The translations under genes were made by a program, and so were the position numbers. A stretch of 64,000 nucleotides of DNA from Microbacterium sp. LCT-H2. GTDB lineage: Bacteria; Actinomycetota; Actinomycetes; Actinomycetales; Microbacteriaceae. The DNA is taken from the NCBI RefSeq assembly GCF_001866135.1, contig NZ_MODW01000003.1, forward strand, positions 248,001-312,000, in the 5' to 3' direction. The notes under the pieces are model-generated. The model did no database searches. It was not told the DNA's origin and worked only from the letters and a program-made list of their open reading frames with translations. Positions within the stretch are counted from its first letter, which is position 1. Each line of letters starts with the position of its first letter. Positions 56,601 to 64,000 of the stretch are shown here, one piece after another.

Positions 56601-56675
56601 ACGAGGTCGTGCGGGCGAAACAGGGGGCTGTCAAGGTCCGGGCCGGATGTCGGTGGGGTCGGGAATGATGGAGGC

Positions 56676-59600
56676 ATGAGCGACGTGCTCGACCGCTTCG
56701 CCCCGGCCACACAGGACTGGTTCCGGGGTGCCTTCACCGCCCCCACGCCGGCACAGGCGGGCGCGTGGGAGGCGATCTCCGCCGGCAAGCACGCCCTCGT
56801 CGTCGCCCCGACCGGGTCCGGCAAGACGCTGTCGGCGTTCCTCTGGGCGATCGACAGCGTGTTCCGCGAGCGCGCCGACCTCCCGGAGGAGCCGAAGAAG
56901 GACGGGTCGCGCACGCGGATCCTCTATATCTCGCCGCTCAAGGCTCTCGGCGTGGACGTGGAGCGCAACCTGCGCTCCCCCCTCATCGGCATCGGGCAGT
57001 CCGCGCGGCGACTCGGTCTCACCGCCCCCGGCATCACGGTGGGCGTCCGTTCCGGTGACACCACGTCGAGCGATCGCCGCAAGCTCGTGTCCGATCCGCC
57101 CGACATCCTCATCACGACGCCCGAGTCGCTGTACCTCATGCTCACGAGCCGGGCCGGCGACACCCTGCGCGACGTGCACACGGTCATCATCGACGAGGTG
57201 CACGCAGTCGCCGCCACCAAGCGCGGCGCGCACCTCGCGGTGAGCCTGGAGCGCCTCGATGCCCTCCGCCGGTCCCACGGCGCGGAGACCGCAGCGCAGC
57301 GCATCGGCCTCTCGGCCACCGTCCGCCCGATCGACGAGGTCGCGCGCTTCCTCGGCGGCGCCGACCCGGTCGAGATCGTCGCTCCCCCGGCATCGAAGAC
57401 CTTCGAGCTCGGCGTCGTCGTGCCGATGGACGACATGACCAACCCGCCACCGCCGCCCGGGGCGCCGCCGGAAGCCCCGGCGATCGATGCGGAGTACACC
57501 GAGGTCACCGGCTCGGTGTGGCCGCATGTCGAGGAGGCGATCGTCGACCGCATCCTCCAGAACAACTCGACCATCGTCTTCGCGAACTCCCGCCGCCTCG
57601 CCGAACGGCTGACCGGACGGCTGAACGAGATCTATGCGGAGCGGATCGGGGTCGCTCTTCCGGAGCCGACCGTGCCCGCCGCGATGATGGCACAGGCGGG
57701 GTCGACCGCCGGCGCCGATCCCGTGCTCGCCAAGGCTCACCACGGCTCGGTGTCGAAGGAGCAGCGCGCGCAGGTCGAGGAGGAGCTGAAGTCGGGGGTG
57801 CTCCGCTGTGTGGTCGCCACGAGCAGCCTGGAGCTCGGCATCGACATGGGTGCCGTCGACCTCGTGATCCAGGTCGAGGCACCGCCGTCCGCGGCCTCCG
57901 GGCTCCAGCGCGTGGGACGGGCCGGGCACCAGGTCGGCGAGATCAGCCGCGCGGCCCTGTTCCCGAAGCACCGGGGCGACGTGCTGCACACGGCGATCGT
58001 GACGGAGCGGATGCTCGCGGGGAAGATCGAGGCCATCCAGGTGCCGCGGAACCCGCTCGACATCCTCGCCCAGCAGACCGTCGCGGCCAGCGCCCTCGGA
58101 GCGATCAGCGTCGAGGAGTGGTTCGAGACCGTCCGCCGTTCCGCCCCGTTCCAGTCGCTCCCCCGCTCCGCGTACGAGGCCACGCTCGACCTGCTGGCCG
58201 GCCGCTTCCCCTCCGACGAGTTCGCCGAGCTGCGCCCGCGCCTCGTCTGGGATCGCGACGCCGGCACGCTCACGGGCCGCCCGGGGGCACAGCGGATCGC
58301 GGTCACCAGCGGCGGCACCATCCCCGACCGGGGACTCTTCGGCGTCTTCGTGGCCGGCGAGTCCACGGGTGCCCGGGTGGGCGAGCTCGACGAGGAGATG
58401 GTCTACGAGTCCCGGGTCGGCGACGTGTTCACCCTGGGCACCACGAGCTGGCGCATCGCCGAGATCACCCACGACCGGGTCAACGTCATCCCCGCCTACG
58501 GCCAGCCCGGCAAGGTGCCGTTCTGGCACGGCGACGGCATCGGCCGCCCGTTCGAGCTGGGCGAGGCGCTCGGGGCGTTCTCCCGCGAGGTGTCCGCCGC
58601 GAAGCCGGAGAAGGCGGAGCAGCGGCTCATCGCGGCCGGTCTCGACGAGCAGGCGCGCGCCAACCTCCTCGCGCATCTCTCCGAGCAGCGGGAGGCCACG
58701 GGCACCCTGCCGACGGACCGTACGCTCACCGTGGAGCGAGGACACGACGAAGTCGGCGACTGGCGCGTCATCCTGCATTCCCCGTACGGCATGAAGGTGC
58801 ATGCGCCGTGGGCGCTCGCCATCAATGCGCGGGTGCGGGAGCGTCTCGGCGTCGAGGGCTCCGCGGTGGCGAGCGACGACGGCATCATCGTGCGCATCCC
58901 CGACGCCGAGTCGGAGCCGCCCGGGGCGGAGCTCTTCGTGTTCGACCCGGACGAGCTGGAGCAGCTCGTCACGCAGGAGGTCGGCGGCTCGGCACTGTTC
59001 GCCTCGCGGTTCCGCGAGTGCGCCGCGCGGGCGCTGCTCATGCCCCGCACGAATCCCAACCGCCGCACGCCGCTGTGGCAGCAGCGCCAGCGCTCGGCCC
59101 AGCTCCTCGAGGTCGCACGCCGCCACCCGACGTTCCCCGTGATCCTGGAGACCCTGCGCGAGGTGCTGCAGGACGTCTACGACCTGCCCTCGCTGCGGAA
59201 GCTCGCGACGAGCATCGCCGACCGCCGCATCCGCCTCGTCGAGACCCAGCCGGGGCAGCCGTCGCCGTTCGCGCGCGACCTCCTCTTCGGCTACGTCGGC
59301 GCTTTCATGTACGAGGGCGACTCGCCGCTGGCCGAGCGCCGAGCGGCCGCCCTGTCCGTCGATCCCGCGCTGCTCGGCGAGCTGCTGGGCACGGTCGAGC
59401 TGCGCGAGCTCCTCGACCCCGACGTCATCGCGCAGTTCGAGCGCGAGGCCCAGCGCCTCGACCCGGAGCGTCGGGCACGCGGCCTGGAGGGCGTCGCCGA
59501 CCTGCTCCGGCTGCTCGGCCCGCTCGACGCCGACGAGGTGGCGGCACGCCTCGATCCGGAGTCCACCAACGGAGCGACCGCGGCGACGCTGCTCGACGAC

Positions 59601-61259
59601 CTCGTCACCGCGCGGCGGGCCATCCCCGTCACGATCGCCGGGGTGACCAGGGTCGCCGCGATCGAAGACGCGGGGCGCCTGCGCGACGCTCTCGGAGCGG
59701 CCCTGCCGACCGGCATCCCTGTGGCCTTCCTCGAGCCCTTGGCGGATCCTCTCGGCGACCTCGTGGCCCGTCACGCCCGCACCCACGGGCCGTTCACCAC
59801 CGCAGCCGTCGCCGAGCGCTTCGGTCTCGGCACCGCGGTCGCCCGGCACACCCTGCAACGCCTGGAGACGAACGGCCGCCTCACGAGCGGGTACTTCCTC
59901 CCCACCGCGGCCGGCAGCGGCGACGACATCGAGTGGTGCGACACCGAGGTGCTGCGGCGGCTGCGCATGCGGTCGCTCGCGGCGATCCGCGGGTCCGTCG
60001 AGCCGGTCTCCCCGGAGGCCTACGCGCGGTTCCTTCCGGACTGGCAGCACCTCGGTCGGCCTCTGGAGGGCATCGACGGCGTGCTCACGGTGATCGAGCA
60101 GTTCGCCGGCGTCCCTATCCCCGCCAGCGCCTGGGAGTCGCTCGTCCTGCCGTCGCGGGTGCGCGACTACAGCCCGGCGATGCTCGACGAGCTCACGGCC
60201 GCGGGCGAGGTGATCTGGTCCGGACACGGCACGCTTCCCGGTCGCGACGGGTGGGTCTCGCTGCACCCGGCCGATCTCGCCCCGTTCACCCTCCCCGATC
60301 CGGACACGGAGATCGCCGCGGAGTCGCTGGAGGCACGCCTCCTCGCGGCCCTCGCGGCGGGCGGCGCGTACTTCGCCGCGCAGCTCAAGGAGATGACCGG
60401 CGCCGAGAACGAGCAGTCGGTGCTGGAGGCCCTCTGGTCGCTGACCTGGTCCGGGCACGTCACCAACGACACGTTCGCGCCGATCCGCTCGCTGCTTACC
60501 GGGGGCTCCCAGGCCCATAAGGTCAAGCGCCGGGCTCCGCGTGCGCGCACCTACCGCGGCATGTCGCTCACGCGGACCGCTCCGCGCCCGACCTCCATCG
60601 GCGGTCGCTGGTCGCTGCTCCCCGAGGTCGAGACCGATCCGGCGCGGCGCGCGACCGTCACCGCCGGACTGCTCCTCGACCGCTACGGCGTGGTCACCCG
60701 CGGGGCCGTCCAGTCGGAGGGCGTCCCCGGCGGTTTCGCGCAGGCATACCGCGTGCTGGCCGGGTTCGAGGAGGCGGGCCACTGCCGCCGCGGCTACGTG
60801 ATCGAGAAGCTCGGCGCCGCGCAGTTCGCGGCATCGGCCACGGTCGACCGTCTCCGCACGTACGCCGGCCTTGCCGACCCCCCGCCGCGGACGGCCGTCA
60901 CCCTGGCGGCCACCGACCCGGCGAACCCGTACGGCGCGGCGCTCGGGTGGCCGAAGCTCGAGGGCGTCTCGCATCGCCCGGGGCGCAAGGCCGGCGGGCT
61001 CGTGGTGCTCGTCGACGGCGCCCTCGTCCTGTCGCTCGAGCGCGGCGGACGGACCGTGCTGTGCTTCACGGACGACGAGGAGGTCCTGGAGGCCGCCACC
61101 GCCGATCTCGCGACGACAGCCAGGGACCGCCGACTCGACACCCTCACCGTCGAGAAGGTGAACGGCGAGGGGGTGTACGGCACGATCCTCGGGCGGGCTC
61201 TGCAGGAGGCGGGCTTCGTGCAGACCCCGCGCGGCTTCACCCTCCGCAAGGCCGTCTGA
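56676..61259 (+). CDS. lhr: Lhr-type large ATP-dependent helicase
   Basis: 1527 residues, SF2. Motif I APTGSGKT (44-51), Ia-type ISPLKALGVDVERNL, motif II DEVH (173-176), motif III SATVRP, IV/V VVATSSLELGIDMG, and VI QRVGRAGHQ. A winged-helix and long C-terminal domain follow (about 900-1527). Lhr unwinds RNA-DNA and DNA duplexes and is induced by DNA damage in mycobacteria. The ATG is leaderless: AATGAT (56664-56669) 6 nt upstream. Full length for the family. Confidence 0.95.
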   Translation: MSDVLDRFAPATQDWFRGAFTAPTPAQAGAWEAISAGKHALVVAPTGSGKTLSAFLWAIDSVFRERADLPEEPKKDGSRTRILYISPLKALGVDVERNLRSPLIGIGQSARRLGLTAPGITVGVRSGDTTSSDRRKLVSDPPDILITTPESLYLMLTSRAGDTLRDVHTVIIDEVHAVAATKRGAHLAVSLERLDALRRSHGAETAAQRIGLSATVRPIDEVARFLGGADPVEIVAPPASKTFELGVVVPMDDMTNPPPPPGAPPEAPAIDAEYTEVTGSVWPHVEEAIVDRILQNNSTIVFANSRRLAERLTGRLNEIYAERIGVALPEPTVPAAMMAQAGSTAGADPVLAKAHHGSVSKEQRAQVEEELKSGVLRCVVATSSLELGIDMGAVDLVIQVEAPPSAASGLQRVGRAGHQVGEISRAALFPKHRGDVLHTAIVTERMLAGKIEAIQVPRNPLDILAQQTVAASALGAISVEEWFETVRRSAPFQSLPRSAYEATLDLLAGRFPSDEFAELRPRLVWDRDAGTLTGRPGAQRIAVTSGGTIPDRGLFGVFVAGESTGARVGELDEEMVYESRVGDVFTLGTTSWRIAEITHDRVNVIPAYGQPGKVPFWHGDGIGRPFELGEALGAFSREVSAAKPEKAEQRLIAAGLDEQARANLLAHLSEQREATGTLPTDRTLTVERGHDEVGDWRVILHSPYGMKVHAPWALAINARVRERLGVEGSAVASDDGIIVRIPDAESEPPGAELFVFDPDELEQLVTQEVGGSALFASRFRECAARALLMPRTNPNRRTPLWQQRQRSAQLLEVARRHPTFPVILETLREVLQDVYDLPSLRKLATSIADRRIRLVETQPGQPSPFARDLLFGYVGAFMYEGDSPLAERRAAALSVDPALLGELLGTVELRELLDPDVIAQFEREAQRLDPERRARGLEGVADLLRLLGPLDADEVAARLDPESTNGATAATLLDDLVTARRAIPVTIAGVTRVAAIEDAGRLRDALGAALPTGIPVAFLEPLADPLGDLVARHARTHGPFTTAAVAERFGLGTAVARHTLQRLETNGRLTSGYFLPTAAGSGDDIEWCDTEVLRRLRMRSLAAIRGSVEPVSPEAYARFLPDWQHLGRPLEGIDGVLTVIEQFAGVPIPASAWESLVLPSRVRDYSPAMLDELTAAGEVIWSGHGTLPGRDGWVSLHPADLAPFTLPDPDTEIAAESLEARLLAALAAGGAYFAAQLKEMTGAENEQSVLEALWSLTWSGHVTNDTFAPIRSLLTGGSQAHKVKRRAPRARTYRGMSLTRTAPRPTSIGGRWSLLPEVETDPARRATVTAGLLLDRYGVVTRGAVQSEGVPGGFAQAYRVLAGFEEAGHCRRGYVIEKLGAAQFAASATVDRLRTYAGLADPPPRTAVTLAATDPANPYGAALGWPKLEGVSHRPGRKAGGLVVLVDGALVLSLERGGRTVLCFTDDEEVLEAATADLATTARDRRLDTLTVEKVNGEGVYGTILGRALQEAGFVQTPRGFTLRKAV

Positions 61260-61283
61260 CCCCGGCCTCATCACGACCACGAG

Positions 61284-61303
61284 TGGTACCATATTCCGTA
61301 CCA
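61284..61303. promoter_or_regulatory. YefM-type operator
   Basis: TGGTAC (61284-61289), 8 bp, GTACCA (61298-61303): perfect inverted arms 13 bp before the yefM ATG, with AAGGGG as ribosome site between. Expected binding site of the YefM-YoeB complex. Confidence 0.7.
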
Positions 61304-61316
61304 GAAGGGGAACAAC

Positions 61317-61565
61317 ATGGCCATCACGACGAGCGAAGCGCGGCGCGATCTCTTCGGCCTGATCGAGCGGGTGACCCAGGATCACAACGAGGTCGAGATC
61401 ACGTCCCGCCGCGGCAGCGCCATCCTCATGTCCAAGGCGGAGTACGACTCCCTGGTGGAGACGAGTTATCTGCTGCGCTCGCCCGCGAACGCCCGGCGAC
61501 TCCTCAGCGCCCTGGCCGCGGTCCACGACGGCGACGTCTCGGAGCACGACCTCGACGAGGCATGA
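61317..61565 (+). CDS. yefM: YefM antitoxin
   Basis: 82 residues, Phd/YefM fold: ITTSEARRDLFGLIERVTQDHNEVEITSRRGSAILMSKAEYDSLVET, then a C-terminal tail (LRSPANARRLLSAL...HDGDVSEHDLDEA) that wraps the toxin. The operator lies just upstream and the start of yoeB overlaps its stop (ATGA). Neutralises YoeB and represses the operon. Confidence 0.95.
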   Translation: MAITTSEARRDLFGLIERVTQDHNEVEITSRRGSAILMSKAEYDSLVETSYLLRSPANARRLLSALAAVHDGDVSEHDLDEA

Positions 61566-61828
61566 CTGTTCGACTTCTCGTCTGGACCCCCCAGGGGTGG
61601 GAGGACTACGTCCACTGGCAGACCGAGTACCGGCGCACTCTCAAACGGATCAACCTCCTGATCGCCGACACCCTCCGCGACGATCCCTTCCAGGGGATCG
61701 GAAAGCCCGAGCCCCTCAAGCACGCTCTCGCCGGCGCGTGGTCACGGCGCATCGATGAAGCTCATCGCCTCGTCTACACGGCGACCGATCGCCACGTGAC
61801 CATCCTGCAAGCCCGCTACCACTACTGA
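61562..61828 (+). CDS. yoeB: YoeB toxin (Txe/YoeB mRNA interferase)
   Basis: 88 residues. WTPQGWEDYVHWQTEYRRTLKRINLLI start, GKPEPLK with the catalytic-base Glu50, WSRRIDEAHRLVYTA with Arg63, and the C-terminal ARYHY with His87-Tyr88. All expected YoeB residues are intact, so an active ribosome-dependent mRNase is predicted. Translationally coupled to yefM by a 4-bp overlap. Confidence 0.95.
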   Translation: MTVRLLVWTPQGWEDYVHWQTEYRRTLKRINLLIADTLRDDPFQGIGKPEPLKHALAGAWSRRIDEAHRLVYTATDRHVTILQARYHY

Positions 61829-61848
61829 CCCACCCCTACCCTGGAGCC

Positions 61849-62643
61849 ATGATCCGAGAGTTCGCCGCCGGCGTCCGCACCCTGTTCCGCGGCTTCGGCG
61901 TGTGGCGCACCCGCCCGGGGCTGATGGCGCTCGGGCTCGTCCCCGCGATCATCGCGCTCGTGCTCCTCGCCGCTGTCCTCGTGCCGCTGATCCTGTCGCT
62001 GCCGTCGCTGTCCGCCTGGCTCACCCCCTTCGCCGACGGATGGGTGGAGCCCTGGCGCGGGTTCCTGCGGACCGCGGTCAGCCTCGTGGTGGTCGCCGCC
62101 GCGCTCGCGCTGGCCAGTTCGGTGTTCAGCGCCCTCACCCTCACGATCGGCGACCCGTTCTACCAGCGGATCTGGCACGCCGTGGAGAAGGATCTCGGCG
62201 ACCCGCCCCCCGCCGACGGCGGCAGCTTCTGGACCACCGTGGGCGAGGGGCTCCGGCTGGTCGTGCTCGGCATCCTCATCGCCCTCCTCGTGCTCCTCAT
62301 CGGCCTCGTTCCCGGGGTGGGCGGCGTCCTCGGCGCGGTGTCCGGCGTCGTCCTCACGGGCCGCCTGCTCGCGCGGGAGCTGACCGGTCGCGCCTTCGAC
62401 GCCCGGGATCTCAGCCCCGCCGCCCGCGCCGCGCTGTTCTCGGGCAGTCGCGCCCGTGTGCTGGGCTTCGGCGTCGCCACCCAGCTCTGCTTCCTCATCC
62501 CGGGCGGCGCGGTCGCCGTGATGCCGGCCGCGGTCGCGGGAAGCACGATGCTGGCACGCGACATGCAGGTCCGCACCCCGCTCGCCGTCGCTGCCCCCGC
62601 ACCGACCCCGGGACCGCACGACCGCACACCCGGGGTCGCCTGA
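61849..62643 (+). CDS. EI24/CysZ-like membrane protein
   Basis: 264 residues, four to five membrane spans. WRTRPGLMALGLVPAIIALVLL and the GDPFYQRIWHAVEKDLG segment match the EI24 (CysZ-type) domain. In some bacteria CysZ is a sulfate channel; no cys genes are nearby, so the substrate is not assigned. The stop overlaps the nei start (TGATG). Leaderless: TACCCT (61837-61842), 6 nt, ATG. Confidence 0.85.
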   Translation: MIREFAAGVRTLFRGFGVWRTRPGLMALGLVPAIIALVLLAAVLVPLILSLPSLSAWLTPFADGWVEPWRGFLRTAVSLVVVAAALALASSVFSALTLTIGDPFYQRIWHAVEKDLGDPPPADGGSFWTTVGEGLRLVVLGILIALLVLLIGLVPGVGGVLGAVSGVVLTGRLLARELTGRAFDARDLSPAARAALFSGSRARVLGFGVATQLCFLIPGGAVAVMPAAVAGSTMLARDMQVRTPLAVAAPAPTPGPHDRTPGVA

Positions 62644-63416
62644 TGCCCGAGGGCGATACCGTCTTCCGCACGGCCCGCCGTCTGGACGAGGCCCTCGCGG
62701 GCGGGGAGGTGACCCGCTTCGACCTCCGTGTTCCGCGCTACGCGACCCTCGATCTCACCGGGCAGCGTGTGCAGGGCGTCGTCCCCCGCGGGAAGCACCT
62801 TCTGCTGCGGATCGGCGAGAGCACGCTGCATTCGCATCTGCGCATGGACGGCGCCTGGTTCGTGTACCGGCCGGGTGAGAAGTGGAGGCATCCGGCCTTC
62901 AAGGTGCGGGCGATCGTCGGCACGGCCGAACGCGAGGCCGTGGGCGTGGACATCGCCGACATCGAAGTCGTCGCCACCCGCGATGAAGACGACCTCGTCG
63001 GCTACCTCGGCCCCGACCCCCTCGCCGCCGACTGGGACCCGATCGAGGCCGCGCGACGACTCGGCGCCGACACCCGGGCCATCCACGTCGCCCTCCTCGA
63101 TCAGCGCAACGTCGCGGGCTTCGGCAACGAGTACGCGGCAGAGCTCCTGTTCCTCCGCGGAATCCTGCCGACCACGCCGACTCCGGAGGTCGACGTCGCC
63201 GCCCTGCTCGACCTGGGCGTGCGGACCATCCGCGCGAACCGCGACCGCCGCAACCGCACCTTCACCGGCATCAATCGTCCGGGCCAGGCGACGTGGGTCT
63301 ACGGACGCGCTGGACGCCCCTGCCGACGCTGCGGAACGCTCATCCGCCGCGGGGAGCTGGGGGCCGATCCGACCCGCGAGCGGATCACGTTCTGGTGCCC
63401 TCGATGCCAGCGCTGA
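62643..63416 (+). CDS. nei: Nei-type endonuclease VIII DNA glycosylase
   Basis: 257 residues. N-terminal MPEGDTVFR: Pro2 forms the Schiff base and Glu3 is catalytic. The H2TH region NVAGFGNEYAAELLFLRGI and the C-terminal zinc finger with four Cys (RPCRRC, then FWCPRC) are intact, including the Arg before the last Cys pair. It removes oxidised pyrimidines and AP sites. Adjacent to the EI24 gene on one message. Confidence 0.93.
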   Translation: MPEGDTVFRTARRLDEALAGGEVTRFDLRVPRYATLDLTGQRVQGVVPRGKHLLLRIGESTLHSHLRMDGAWFVYRPGEKWRHPAFKVRAIVGTAEREAVGVDIADIEVVATRDEDDLVGYLGPDPLAADWDPIEAARRLGADTRAIHVALLDQRNVAGFGNEYAAELLFLRGILPTTPTPEVDVAALLDLGVRTIRANRDRRNRTFTGINRPGQATWVYGRAGRPCRRCGTLIRRGELGADPTRERITFWCPRCQR

Positions 63417-63468
63417 GCCGTATCCATCCGCGGGAATGAATCTCCCCCTCCCGTGGTTGTTGATATAT

Positions 63469-63482
63469 CCGGAGAACTCCGG
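63469..63482. promoter_or_regulatory. Small palindrome upstream of the hexapeptide-repeat gene
   Basis: CCGGAGAACTCCGG is a perfect 14-bp palindrome. It lies 15 bp before the GTG, behind the AT-rich GATATATCC that could be a -10. Candidate operator. Confidence 0.5.
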
Positions 63483-63497
63483 AGCACGGGAGGAATC

Positions 63498-63905
63498 GTG
63501 GGCAAGAACTACGTCGACATCGAGAACGACCACGGAGCGACGCTGCGGTACCGCAAGCACGCCAACGGTCGCGGTCTCGTCGCGCATGGCGCCAAGGTGC
63601 ATCCGAAGGCGCACATCGAGGCGGGAGCCTACATCGAACCGGGAGCACGCGTCGGGGCGGGGGCCGTCATCGCCCGCGGTGCGTGGGTGGACGAGGATGC
63701 CGTGATCGGCGAGGGCGCGTACATCGACGCCCACGCGCACGTCGGGCAGGGCGCAGCGATCGGCGATCACGCGCACGTCGGCGTCCGCACCGACATCGGC
63801 GCCGGGGCCCGCATCGTGCGGGGCGCCCGCATCGGCGACGACGAGACGGTCGCGGCGGGACTCACCGTCGCCACCGATCAGAAGGGCCTCTGGCTGGCGG
63901 CCTGA
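63498..63905 (+). CDS. Hexapeptide-repeat (left-handed beta-helix) protein
   Basis: 135 residues. From about residue 30 the hexapeptide rule [IVA]-G-x4 repeats throughout: HPKAHIEAGAYIEPGARVGAGAVIARGAWV and on to IVRGARIGDD. This gives roughly 12 coils of a left-handed beta-helix. It fits a small acyltransferase or gamma-carbonic-anhydrase-like fold; the His ligands of a carbonic anhydrase are not convincingly placed. The GTG at 63498 has GGAGGAATC upstream. Confidence 0.8.
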   Translation: MGKNYVDIENDHGATLRYRKHANGRGLVAHGAKVHPKAHIEAGAYIEPGARVGAGAVIARGAWVDEDAVIGEGAYIDAHAHVGQGAAIGDHAHVGVRTDIGAGARIVRGARIGDDETVAAGLTVATDQKGLWLAA

Positions 63906-63911
63906 CCGCCC

Positions 63912-64000
63912 TCAGAGCAGGCGCCGCTCCGACGCCCAGGCGGTGAGCTCGTGGCGGGAGGAGAGCTGCAGCTTGCGCAGCACTGACGACACGTGCGTCT
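63912..64000 (-). CDS. LuxR-family regulator, C-terminal end (cut by window edge)
   Basis: The last 29 codons reach the window edge: THVSSVLRKLQLSSRHELTAWASERRLL, then TGA. TxVSSVLRKLxLSSRxELxxWA is the recognition helix and end of the LuxR/NarL HTH. It is probably a response regulator; the N-terminal receiver domain lies outside the window. Confidence 0.85.
   Translation of the reverse strand, partial: THVSSVLRKLQLSSRHELTAWASERRLL

Noticed and set aside
56631-61547. A 1638-codon open frame antisense to lhr
   Set aside because: It is the mirror of the GC-rich third codon positions of lhr. Composition is Arg/Gly/Asp-heavy with no domain, and lhr itself has every helicase motif.
1-64000. CRISPR array or cas genes
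   Set aside because: No regularly spaced direct repeats with unique spacers were seen; the intergenic repeat arrays are palindromic words without spacers.

Overview
The window is a GC-rich (about 70%) actinobacterial chromosome segment. The best fit is Microbacteriaceae, probably Microbacterium. This rests on S12/S7/EF-G gene order, a scattered menaquinone pathway, FprA, HAAS/PadR, DUF402, DUF4229, DUF4287, DUF4916 and DUF6421 genes, and pervasive leaderless promoters (TANNNT, exactly 6 nt, then ATG/GTG). I had no database access, so the genus is an inference from gene content.

Layout. 1-2302: translation operon rpsL-rpsG-fusA (minus strand, fusA cut by the window edge) with a near-consensus promoter. 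2335-5957: small membrane and hypothetical genes and a PadR-HAAS pair. 6007-9960: maltose-type ABC importer malEFG without its ATPase, with two LacI-type operators. 9976-11023: Nudix gene and yajQ. 11014-14060: a lower-GC island, clearly foreign, holding an interrupted DUF4160-like gene and a chain of overlapping genes led by HipB, with a truncated HipA, a 48-residue ORF, a HigB/RelE-like toxin, an XRE antitoxin and a DUF6941-like third gene.

14450-30994: housekeeping and envelope genes, including fprA, a long-chain polyprenyl diphosphate synthase, menG, menF, ppk2, menD, a DsbA-like thiol oxidoreductase, an MprF/DUF2156-like protein, a divergent TetR/MFS efflux pair and arfB. 31037-31112: an atypical tRNA(CAU). 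31172-34053: WYL regulator divergent from an ABC drug-exporter pair. 35080-40995: a sialic/nonulosonic-acid polymer locus (DUF6716 glycosyltransferase, NeuB, a NeuA-HAD phosphatase fusion, a polysialyltransferase-family enzyme, GT2) read as one minus-strand block.

41333-56525: menA, small regulators, an Lrp/DUF6421/SDR module, MFS, threonine aldolase, a secreted Ig-repeat/sunset-domain protein, esterase and an ABC-F protein. 56676-64000: Lhr helicase, YefM-YoeB, an EI24 membrane protein, a Nei-type glycosylase, a hexapeptide-repeat protein and the end of a LuxR regulator.

The most interesting signals are: (i) the surface-polymer locus, whose NeuA-HAD fusion and SAF-less NeuB suggest a 9-phosphate route, possibly Kdn or a teichulosonic-type polymer; (ii) the three-gene toxin-antitoxin unit with a DUF6941-like partner inside a chain of overlapping genes; (iii) a 93-bp palindromic element sitting in frame inside the ABC-F gene; (iv) about 21 genes whose -10 box lies exactly 6 nt before the start codon; and (v) three intergenic palindromic repeat families.
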